From Methanosaeta sp. UBA80 (GTDB taxonomy: Archaea > Halobacteriota > Methanosarcinia > Methanotrichales > Methanotrichaceae): DNA of 7,370 nucleotides. Below, one piece after another: positions 1 through 5,247 of the stretch. Location: assembly GCA_002505805.1 (NCBI GenBank), contig DAWB01000141.1, positions 1 through 7,370 on the forward strand. The letters run 5' to 3'. Each line of letters starts with the position of its first letter. Position 1 is the first letter of the stretch. The notes under the pieces were generated by a model that was given only the letters and a program-made list of their open reading frames with translations, had not been told where the DNA came from and made no database searches. Both the position numbers and the translations under genes were made by a program.

Positions 1-352
1 TGTTCAGGCTTCCCAGCATTGCAGCTTGTTTATCTGCCGCTGCTCCCAGAGCAGTGACGCTATCTACGCTCATTGCCTTGACCGAGTATTTGGGTGCAGC
101 ACCCGCCGAGAAGCTGTATGGCATCCTGGTGCTCTTAATTCCCGCAGACTGGAAGGAAAATTTGTTGACTATCATCTGAGCAGTCAGGCTGTGAGCTGGG
201 GTCATTGTGACCAAGCTGTAATTTTGCAGTTTATCTCCTGCCGTAATAGAATAAGTTTGATTTCCTGCTGCCTGATTGGTATATCCCAAAGCAGGCATTA
301 TAACCGCGACCGCTATCATGAGGGCCGCAGTAATGGCCAGAACTTTCCGCAT
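1..352 (-). CDS. Secreted protein of unknown function, N-terminal part (cut by left edge)
   Basis: An open frame reads from ATG at 352 to the left edge: 117 codons with no stop, so the C-terminus is missing. The first 23 or so residues are a typical Sec signal peptide: MRK, then a hydrophobic core of Ala/Ile/Val/Leu/Met ending PALG, with likely cleavage near residue 23. The mature part is rich in Ser, Thr, Ala and Gln and has two N-glycosylation sequons (N31-Q-T and N44-Y-S), as expected of an exported archaeal protein. No cysteine is seen. The start is well supported: GGAGG at 361-365 lies 8 nt upstream of the ATG, and a TATA box lies further upstream. No catalytic motif or known domain is recognised, so no function is assigned. 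It could be a cell-surface, sheath or other extracellular protein. The gene runs in the same direction as the upstream radical SAM gene but has its own promoter. Confidence 0.8.
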   Translation of the reverse strand, partial: MRKVLAITAALMIAVAVIMPALGYTNQAAGNQTYSITAGDKLQNYSLVTMTPAHSLTAQMIVNKFSFQSAGIKSTRMPYSFSAGAAPKYSVKAMSVDSVTALGAAADKQAAMLGSLN

Positions 353-450
353 ATTGAATACCTCCTTTTCCACTAGCGCATAGCATCTATGACTGTAGAT
401 TGAACATCCTCCCTTTTGAGAAGAATTGTCGTGAAGTCTAGTTATTCTTC

Positions 451-460
451 ATATAAATAG
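451..460 (-). promoter_or_regulatory. TATA box of the secreted-protein gene
   Basis: On the minus strand this reads CTATTTATAT, preceded by the purine-rich GAAAGT, which fits a BRE. Archaeal spacing of about 25 nt puts transcription start near 429. The leader would then be about 75 nt and carry the strong Shine-Dalgarno at 361-370. The promoter lies between this gene and the end of the radical SAM gene, so the secreted protein can be expressed independently of the ftsZ cluster. Confidence 0.6.
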
Positions 461-502
461 ACTTTCATGGGCATTGACCGGAATTAAGGGGCAGCATCTC
501 AT

Positions 503-1381
503 TTATTCCTCTGGCTTTACCTTGTCCTGAGATGGCAATAGATGCGACCCATCACAATTTATTCCCGGTGCTGGCTCTGAGCCCTCCCGGCAGGAGGAAA
601 ATGTCAGTGCTTCCACTTCTGCTGATGCTGCTATCCTTTCCATCAGTCCCCTTCGAAGCTCAGCCGGAAGGTATAAGCTGCCTGCCATCATCTCTCCCCC
701 GGCAAAAAGCCTCTGTAGAGCCGCCCCTTGCTCTGGAAAAGCATTCATGATCCTCTTAAGGCCCCCCGGTCTGGCCTTATAGGTGGAGGAGGTTATATGG
801 AGGGCTCCCGCCCTGGAGACGGCGGATACCAGATCATCTATCTCTGCATCATTGATGCCGGGAATGATGGGATCAATTCTGGCCGAGACCGGTACGCCTA
901 AAGCGGCCAGCTTTTCCATGGCCTTGAGCCGCTGGCCGGGAAGGGAAGCCCCGCTCTCCAGGCTGCGGCTGATGGAATCATCCAAGGTGGTCAGGGTAAT
1001 GGCCACGCAGGCTCTCATCCCGGCCAGTAGTTGGGCATCCCTGGCCACCAGGCAGGACTTGGTCACCACCTGGACGGCCAGCCCTCTAGCCCTCAGAATC
1101 TCTAGGCAGTTTCGGGAGAGGCAGAGCTTTTCTTCCATAGGCGGGTATGGATCGGAGCTATTGGACATGGCCAACAATCTGCCCTGAGGGACCCTGGCCG
1201 CCTCCAGGGCCAGCCTCCTCGGAAGGTCTGTCTTGGGGCGGCAGGTCCTGAAATTAGGTATATAGGACGAGGCATAGCAGTAAAGACAGCCATGCGGACA
1301 GCCGGTGTAGGGATTGAGGCTGAGCTTGGAGGGACAGGTGCACAGCCGGCTCTTCCAGGGATCGAAAGGATTGAGTATCAT
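503..1381 (-). CDS. SPL-family radical SAM protein (SplB-like, COG1533 type)
   Basis: This 292-residue protein is a radical S-adenosylmethionine enzyme. The cluster-binding CX3CX2C motif is C28, C32, C35 within GCPHGCLYCYA, which should hold a 4Fe-4S cluster that cleaves SAM to a 5'-deoxyadenosyl radical. Other signatures of the spore photoproduct lyase-like superfamily follow: NSSDPYPPMEE (74-84), VVTKS (105-109), TLTTLDD (129-135) and PIIPGIND (171-178). Extra cysteines occur in an N-terminal CTCPSK (C14, C16) and in C-terminal SSCREG and CDGSH segments (C264, C276). From memory these are typical of the archaeal branch of the family. True spore photoproduct lyase repairs UV-made thymine dimers, but most family members have no known substrate, so repair activity is not claimed. 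The ATG overlaps the ligase-like gene's TGA by 4 nt, suggesting translational coupling. It is the last gene of the minus-strand cluster, and no clear terminator was seen after it. Confidence 0.85.
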   Translation of the reverse strand: MILNPFDPWKSRLCTCPSKLSLNPYTGCPHGCLYCYASSYIPNFRTCRPKTDLPRRLALEAARVPQGRLLAMSNSSDPYPPMEEKLCLSRNCLEILRARGLAVQVVTKSCLVARDAQLLAGMRACVAITLTTLDDSISRSLESGASLPGQRLKAMEKLAALGVPVSARIDPIIPGINDAEIDDLVSAVSRAGALHITSSTYKARPGGLKRIMNAFPEQGAALQRLFAGGEMMAGSLYLPAELRRGLMERIAASAEVEALTFSSCREGSEPAPGINCDGSHLLPSQDKVKPEE

Positions 1382-2994
1382 CTTAAGCCAATATTGTCCA
1401 GACTTTCCAGTCCATCGACATCCTCGATGGATGAATTGAGACTGTAATCCTCGATTACCGGGTCAATCAGGCGCCACTCCTGGCCCACCTTTTCCGCCCC
1501 TCTTATCTTTATATTGAGCAGAATCCGGGGGGATTGAGGATCACTATCGAGCTTGCCCAGGGATGCTGCGACCTGATATAGAGGCTGGCAGCTGCAATCA
1601 GAGCTGGTGCGCCAGACCCTGCCTGCTGGCACGAGAGCATCACCCTGCCGCAGAGCCAAGAGAAATCTTGCCCGGCCCTCACCGCTCTTGCTCTTTGTCC
1701 ACTCTATCCCCATCACCAGAGCAGAGATGGTATTGGCAGCGCGGAGGATGAAATCCCTCTCCGCCACTTCCCCCGGCCGGTATATCCCTCCGGGATCTCG
1801 AGAAAGCAATCCCCAAGCACCCTCTGCCTCTATGAGGCGGAGGTGATCATTCAGAGTTCCTCTATCCATAAGATGCTGCTCTTGCACCGGAGATATCCCA
1901 TAAAAAGGCATTTTTTGAGGCGGACCCAGCGCCTCCATCATTTTCTCCCGGCGATGGAGATAGGCCATGCTGCAGACGTCTTTGCCCTCAACAGCTAAAA
2001 GATCATAGGCCAGCAGAGCCGGTCGTATGATGCTCTTCCTAGCCAGACGGCGACGGTTGATATATCTGAGCATCTCCCTGAGGCTACAGATTCCGCTCCT
2101 GGACGAATTCTTCTTGGATGGCGGATCAACAAAGCCGATCAGATCTGCATCTGCGACAAAATCCGGTTTAAGCTGGCCCACATCCCGACAGAGCCCCTCC
2201 AAAGACAAGGAGATCTCCCGCAGTTGAGAGGTGAATATCCTGACGCTCTCTCCTGCCTTATGGACCTGTACCCTCAGGCCGGGAAATTTGGGGAGGTATG
2301 ATGCGGGAAAGAAACCGTCTCTCCGGGAATAGATCATAAATCGGGCGGGAAGATTGGGCTGGATGGAAACCTCATCCAGCCGGCCCAGGCAGGCCATCTG
2401 GGTAATTCGCCCCAGATCGGGCATCAGCCCGAAGGCCCTGGCCAGAGAGGACAGGTCACAGGCCAGGGCAGAAGATAGAGCTTCCATCATAGTCCGCGGA
2501 CCCAGGCCGGCCTGCATACTGCGCAGAGCAGTGCGGGCTATGAACTTTCCCTCCAGGGGGCTCGCCAGCAAGAATAGACCTCTTAAAACTGCTATCTTTC
2601 TCTGATCCGAATCGCTTCCTTTGAAGAAGGAGATGCGCCTCAGACCTTCATATACAAAAAGCGCATCCATCGGCTGGCCGAATAGAGAGATCTGCTCCTT
2701 ATGCTGCAGCGCTGCTTCGGCCACAAGACCCATATCTCCTTTCTGCTGTCTCTCCAGGGGTAGGTCTATGTCGCAGAGGTCGGCCAGTGCCGCTGCCACG
2801 GCTTCCGGGCCTATGTCCATAACCCTACCCTCCCAGCGAGGCCAGAGCTCTCCGGTGAGAAGCCTGACCACCGGACAGAGCATCTGTGGCTCCTCTGCCG
2901 CTTGGCGGAGCAGAGCCGATGCTCTATCCGCTTTGCCCCCTCTTGGAGAGCCGGAGATCTCCTGCAAGGTCGATGCGATTTGAGAATAAAGCAT
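1378..2994 (-). CDS. Divergent ATP-dependent DNA ligase homolog, probably catalytically altered
   Basis: This 538-residue protein has the layout of archaeal/eukaryotic-type DNA ligase I. It has an N-terminal helical DNA-binding domain (about 1-205) with VVRLLTGELWPRW at 42-54 and a GSDSDQRKIAVLRGLF segment at 126-141. An adenylation domain (about 215-415) follows, then an OB-fold (about 422-515). Motif IIIa (LLAYDLL, 327-333) is recognisable. The catalytic motifs are degraded. Motif I KxDGxR reads KFPGLR (236-241), keeping K236, G239 and R241 but with Pro for Asp. The motif III EGE/DGE reads DAD (282-284). Motif IV EGxxxK reads EGAWGL (391-396), lacking Lys. Motif V KxK near 415-421 reads FILRAAN. 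Motif VI (RFPR...DK) is not recognisable near 507-512. The frame is intact and its ends fit both neighbours exactly, so it is not simply a decayed pseudogene. It starts directly after the regulator's stop (TGAATG). Ligation activity is doubtful; a DNA-binding or nick-sensing role is inference. It is slightly shorter than usual for the family (about 550-600). Confidence 0.75.
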   Translation of the reverse strand: MLYSQIASTLQEISGSPRGGKADRASALLRQAAEEPQMLCPVVRLLTGELWPRWEGRVMDIGPEAVAAALADLCDIDLPLERQQKGDMGLVAEAALQHKEQISLFGQPMDALFVYEGLRRISFFKGSDSDQRKIAVLRGLFLLASPLEGKFIARTALRSMQAGLGPRTMMEALSSALACDLSSLARAFGLMPDLGRITQMACLGRLDEVSIQPNLPARFMIYSRRDGFFPASYLPKFPGLRVQVHKAGESVRIFTSQLREISLSLEGLCRDVGQLKPDFVADADLIGFVDPPSKKNSSRSGICSLREMLRYINRRRLARKSIIRPALLAYDLLAVEGKDVCSMAYLHRREKMMEALGPPQKMPFYGISPVQEQHLMDRGTLNDHLRLIEAEGAWGLLSRDPGGIYRPGEVAERDFILRAANTISALVMGIEWTKSKSGEGRARFLLALRQGDALVPAGRVWRTSSDCSCQPLYQVAASLGKLDSDPQSPRILLNIKIRGAEKVGQEWRLIDPVIEDYSLNSSIEDVDGLESLDNIGLR

Positions 2995-3381
2995 TCATCT
3001 CTCTATCTTGATTTTTTTAAGTTCCTCGGATCTCCTGGATAGATCCTCAATCATGCCCTCCAGCTTTTCCAGGAATAGACCGGTATGCTCGGTGGTCACA
3101 GCGCCGGGGGCTGATGCTTTGATCAAACCTTCCTGCTCCAGAATCCTCAGGGAATATCGCACCTTGTGGCTGGGGATATTTGTCTCCTCCGCAAGCTTCA
3201 GTATGCCTATGGGCTCATTTTCCACAACCTGCTTCAGTATGAGCAGGTGCCGCTCCAGCATCTCAAGCTCACCGCTCACCTTCTCCGTCAGAATAGATAT
3301 CACATCCGCGCCAGGGATTTTCAGTATTAATTTGTGCAGCAGACTTATAATTCCATCGATTGACACGGCACATGCTAGCAC
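2995..3381 (-). CDS. Small winged-helix transcriptional regulator downstream of ftsZ
   Basis: This protein of up to 128 residues has one winged helix-turn-helix at about 43-92. The recognition region reads LAEETNIPSHKVRYSLRILEQEGLI (in parts 63-87), the usual pattern of a helix pair followed by a wing. A charged helix that could form a coiled coil for dimerisation follows (about 103-128). The N-terminal 40 residues form a hydrophobic, possibly helical stretch. The start is uncertain. The GTG at 3381 gives 128 residues but has no Shine-Dalgarno. ATG at 3261 (residue 41) has GGTGA 7 nt upstream and would give an 88-residue protein beginning at the DNA-binding domain. The FtsZ stop is in frame just upstream, so no longer version is possible. 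It lies 36 nt after ftsZ and abuts the ligase-like gene. Its target is unknown; it may regulate its own operon. Confidence 0.75.
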   Translation of the reverse strand: MLACAVSIDGIISLLHKLILKIPGADVISILTEKVSGELEMLERHLLILKQVVENEPIGILKLAEETNIPSHKVRYSLRILEQEGLIKASAPGAVTTEHTGLFLEKLEGMIEDLSRRSEELKKIKIER

Positions 3382-3417
3382 GTGTAAGAAAAGTGAAGGA
3401 AGGAGAGATCGAATATT

Positions 3418-4530
3418 TTAGTAGCGTGCCCTGCGAGGCAGGAAGTCTATACCATGCCTTGAAGTAATCCTTCTCCCTGTCTCCTTTCCCAGGATTTGAG
3501 GCGAGGATACCCCAGTGACCACCAGCATGGTGCGTATGGTGTGCTCCAGGTTCTGGTCGATCTGGGCTCCCCAGATGATCCTGGCATCGGGATTGATCTT
3601 CTGATAGACCTCGTCCACCACGGTCTCGGCATCGGTTATGGTCATATCCGGTCCGCCCACTACATTGACCAGGGCGGAAGTGGCTCCGGATACATCTACA
3701 TCCAGGAGCGGGCTCCTGAGAGCCTTCATCACCGAGTCGCGGGCCTTCTCCTCGCCATCCGCCTCACCCATACCGATCATGGCCACGCCCCCATTGGTCA
3801 TCACCGTTCTGACATCGGCAAAGTCCAGATTGATAAGACCGGGGCGGGTGATCAGCTCGGTGATGCCCTTGACCGAGCGCATGAGCACCTCATCCGCTAC
3901 CTTGAATGCGGCCTGAAGAGGAAGGTTGGGTACCACATCCAGGAGCCGGTCGTTGGGAACCACAATGACTGTATCCGAGACCTCACGAAGCCGAGCCAGG
4001 CCTGCTTCCGCATTCTGCATCCTTATAGAGCCCTCGGCGCTGAAGGGAATGGTGACTATGGCGATGGTCAGAGCCCCAGCCTCCCGGGCCGCCTCAGCTA
4101 CCACGGGAGAGGCCCCTGTTCCTGTGCCGCCGCCGAGACCGCAGGTGACAAAGACCATATCCGCGCCATCCACAGCCGCTCTGATCTCATCGATATCCTC
4201 CTGGGCCGCCTCTTCTCCTATGATCGGAAGGCTCCCCGCTCCCAGACCCCGTGTGGTTCGTCTGCCGATAAGAAAACGCCGGTCGGCATTGATATGCAAA
4301 AGATGCTGAGCATCGGTATTGATGGCATAAAGCTCTGCACCCTGGATACCGCATTCTGCCAGGCGATCTATGGTGTTTGAGCCGCCTCCACCGCATCCAA
4401 TCACCCTGATTACCGTGGTCAGTTCCTCTAAAACCGAGACCAGCTCTTCATCGCTCTGAATGATACTGGTGGGCTTGATCCTTCTCTCGGCCTCAGATCT
4501 GCCCAGGGCCTCCTCGATGATATACTTCAT
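3418..4530 (-). CDS. ftsZ: Cell division protein FtsZ (archaeal tubulin homolog)
   Basis: A full-length 370-residue FtsZ, the GTP-dependent tubulin homolog that forms the division ring at mid-cell. The nucleotide-binding T1 loop is GCGGGGSN (45-52), the tubulin signature is GGGTGTG (133-139), and the T7 synergy loop is NLDFADV (234-240). The T7 loop supplies D236 and D239, which trigger GTP hydrolysis in the next subunit, so the protein should be active. A 40-residue N-terminal extension precedes the GTPase core and begins with a charged amphipathic helix. The C-terminus is short and basic (LPRRARY) and lacks the bacterial ZipA/FtsA-binding tail. From memory the sequence resembles the crystallised Methanocaldococcus jannaschii protein MJ0370. 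Archaea usually have two paralogs, and which one this is cannot be settled here. The purine-rich GGGGAAGGAG at 4531-4540 is directly adjacent to the ATG, an unusually short Shine-Dalgarno spacing. It is first in the minus-strand cluster and has its own promoter. Confidence 0.97.
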   Translation of the reverse strand: MKYIIEEALGRSEAERRIKPTSIIQSDEELVSVLEELTTVIRVIGCGGGGSNTIDRLAECGIQGAELYAINTDAQHLLHINADRRFLIGRRTTRGLGAGSLPIIGEEAAQEDIDEIRAAVDGADMVFVTCGLGGGTGTGASPVVAEAAREAGALTIAIVTIPFSAEGSIRMQNAEAGLARLREVSDTVIVVPNDRLLDVVPNLPLQAAFKVADEVLMRSVKGITELITRPGLINLDFADVRTVMTNGGVAMIGMGEADGEEKARDSVMKALRSPLLDVDVSGATSALVNVVGGPDMTITDAETVVDEVYQKINPDARIIWGAQIDQNLEHTIRTMLVVTGVSSPQILGKETGRRITSRHGIDFLPRRARY

Positions 4531-4576
4531 CTCCTTCCCCGTCCGCTCTTTTCTGTTGTATTCTTCCCTTTAATTA

Positions 4577-4592
4577 GTATATAGTTTTTTGC
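4577..4592 (-). promoter_or_regulatory. Promoter (TATA and BRE) of ftsZ
   Basis: On the minus strand the region reads GCAAAAAACTATATACT: a TATA box at 4578-4583 preceded by an A-rich BRE at 4586-4592. Start of transcription is expected near 4555, giving a leader of about 25 nt that ends in the GGGGAAGGAG purine tract. A second TATA-like sequence (4604-4609) lies 25 nt further upstream and could be an alternative minus-strand promoter or belong to the plus strand. Confidence 0.6.
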
Positions 4593-4597
4593 ATAGA

Positions 4598-4610
4598 GAA
4601 GAAATATATC
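4598..4610 (+). promoter_or_regulatory. Possible plus-strand promoter for a small RNA
   Basis: On the plus strand GAAGAAATATATC combines a purine-rich BRE-like element with a TATA box centred near 4607. The expected start about 25 nt downstream falls at 4631-4632, exactly at the base of the hairpin that opens the candidate small RNA. TATATA is nearly symmetric, so the element could equally serve the minus strand. The call rests on the coincidence with the structure downstream. Confidence 0.3.
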
Positions 4611-4630
4611 TTTTAAAAATAAGCTGCACA

Positions 4631-4697
4631 GGGCCATTTTCGGACATGAAATCAGATCCGAATGCCCATTTCAGACTCAATGGCAATTTTTAATTTT
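4631..4697 (+). ncRNA. Candidate small RNA between ftsZ and the wHTH regulator
   Basis: About 65 nt on the plus strand look like a self-contained transcription unit. Hairpin 1 has TTCGGA (4639-4644) pairing with TCCGAA (4657-4662) and, outside an internal loop, GGGC (4631-4634) pairing with GCCC (4664-4667). Hairpin 2 has TGCCCATT (4663-4670) pairing with AATGGCA (4679-4685) with one bulged C. It is followed by TTTTT and TTTT (4687-4697), a U-rich end suited to archaeal termination. A BRE/TATA pair lies 25 nt upstream. No RNA family is recognised. The same sequence could instead be a 3' structure of the minus-strand regulator mRNA or an operator upstream of ftsZ. Confidence 0.3.
4663..4697 (+). 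terminator. Hairpin with U-rich tail, possible plus-strand terminator
   Basis: TGCCCATT and AATGGCA form a 7-bp stem with one bulge and an 8-nt loop, followed by ATTTTTAATTTT. No annotated plus-strand gene ends here, which is why a small RNA is suspected. It might alternatively stop antisense transcription entering the regulator gene. Confidence 0.35.
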
Positions 4698-4709
4698 GTA
4701 AATTTTATA

Positions 4710-5168
4710 TTAATTAGCCTTCAAGGATTTGAGCATCTCAATCTGCTTCATTATTCTCTCGGATTCCTTTGACTTTTGTTCTTCCAGCGTCTCCACAATC
4801 TCAGAAAGGCTCTTGTTCAATCGATAGATGCGATAGGGTCGGCCTTTTCCCGGATTCTTCTCGTCTCTCTCCATAACCCAGTCCAGCCTTCTAATCTCAC
4901 GCATGGCAATGCTCACTTCCGGCTGGCGGAGATCCGAGCCGATTTCTATCTCGCGAGATGTCGCCTCAGTCACTGCAGCCAGATAGGTCAGAACCTTGGC
5001 CACATTTCGCTTTAAGCCTATCTGGATCAAAATAGAGGCGAATTCATCGCGCCCGACCTTCTGGTCTGAGGCGTCTATGGTATCCAATGCGGTCACCAAT
5101 CGCTCAAAGAGCGATGAGATATATATAAGTTTCGTTAAAAATAATTCCATTGAGAAGTAAATCTCCAT
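4710..5168 (-). CDS. Winged-helix transcriptional regulator divergent from alaX
   Basis: A 152-residue protein with a central winged helix-turn-helix (about 50-118). It contains SREIEIGSDLRQPEVSIAM (71-89) as the helix-turn-helix and the basic GKGRPYRIYRL (107-117) as the wing. A highly charged helix likely to form a coiled coil follows (121-150, rich in Glu and Lys). This ArsR/TrmB-like layout is common in methanogens. No metal- or ligand-binding motif was seen, and it has no cysteine. The start is ATG 5168; a second in-frame ATG at 5150 would remove six residues. Neither has a good Shine-Dalgarno. The TATA box at 5189-5199 places transcription start within a few bases of 5168, so a leaderless mRNA is likely. 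It is divergent from alaX across 79 bp that contain two inverted repeats, so it may control alaX and itself. Confidence 0.8.
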   Translation of the reverse strand: MEIYFSMELFLTKLIYISSLFERLVTALDTIDASDQKVGRDEFASILIQIGLKRNVAKVLTYLAAVTEATSREIEIGSDLRQPEVSIAMREIRRLDWVMERDEKNPGKGRPYRIYRLNKSLSEIVETLEEQKSKESERIMKQIEMLKSLKAN

Positions 5169-5188
5169 TTCTTATTAATTATCTTAAA

Positions 5189-5199
5189 CATAAAAATAG
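5189..5199 (-). promoter_or_regulatory. TATA box of the wHTH regulator
   Basis: The minus strand reads CTATTTTTATG, centred near 5194. The normal 25-27 nt distance puts the transcript start at or next to ATG 5168, in agreement with the missing Shine-Dalgarno. The complementary plus-strand ACATAAAAATAG could also act as a weaker TATA box for alaX. Confidence 0.45.
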
Positions 5200-5202
5200 A
5201 AT

Positions 5203-5213
5203 ACGGCAGCCGT
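5203..5213. repeat. Short palindrome, possible operator
   Basis: ACGGC-A-GCCGT is a perfect inverted repeat of 5-bp arms around one base, in the middle of the divergent promoter region. It lies just upstream of the TATA boxes of both flanking genes, a position suited to binding a dimeric winged-helix regulator. No second copy was noticed in the window. Confidence 0.35.
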
Positions 5214-5214
5214 C

Positions 5215-5235
5215 AAGCTGATGATATAGCAGCTT
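5215..5235. promoter_or_regulatory. alaX core promoter inside an inverted repeat
   Basis: AAGCTG (5215-5220) and CAGCTT (5230-5235) are perfect inverted 6-bp arms enclosing a TATA-like GATATAG (5223-5229). The TATA element lies about 22 nt before ATG 5248. The alaX transcript would therefore be nearly leaderless, in line with the lack of any Shine-Dalgarno there. A protein bound to the repeat would block TBP, suggesting an operator; this is inference. Confidence 0.4.
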
Positions 5236-5247
5236 TTACATATCACC

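Noticed and set aside
26..376. 116-codon plus-strand open frame at the left edge
   Set aside because: The opposite strand carries a secreted protein with signal peptide, Shine-Dalgarno and TATA box, while this frame has none of these.
377..502. Terminator after the radical SAM gene
   Set aside because: No U-rich tract or convincing hairpin was seen on the minus strand before the next promoter.
783..1187. 134-codon plus-strand frame opposite the radical SAM gene
   Set aside because: Antisense to the conserved radical SAM core; no motif or start signal.
2250..2350. Possible frameshift in the ligase homolog around the nucleotide-binding motif
   Set aside because: The sequences on both sides (RFMIYSRR and RVQVHKAG) stay in the same frame and align with the family, so the altered motif is a real substitution rather than a frame error.
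3008..3421. 137-codon plus-strand frame opposite the small regulator
   Set aside because: Ser-rich translation typical of a reverse-strand shadow; the minus-strand protein has a clear helix-turn-helix and operon fit.
3496..4380. 294-codon open frame on the plus strand opposite ftsZ
   Set aside because: It lies entirely antisense to an unmistakable ftsZ and its translation (many His, Gly, Asp, Ile) is low in complexity and unlike a protein family; it is a codon-bias shadow.
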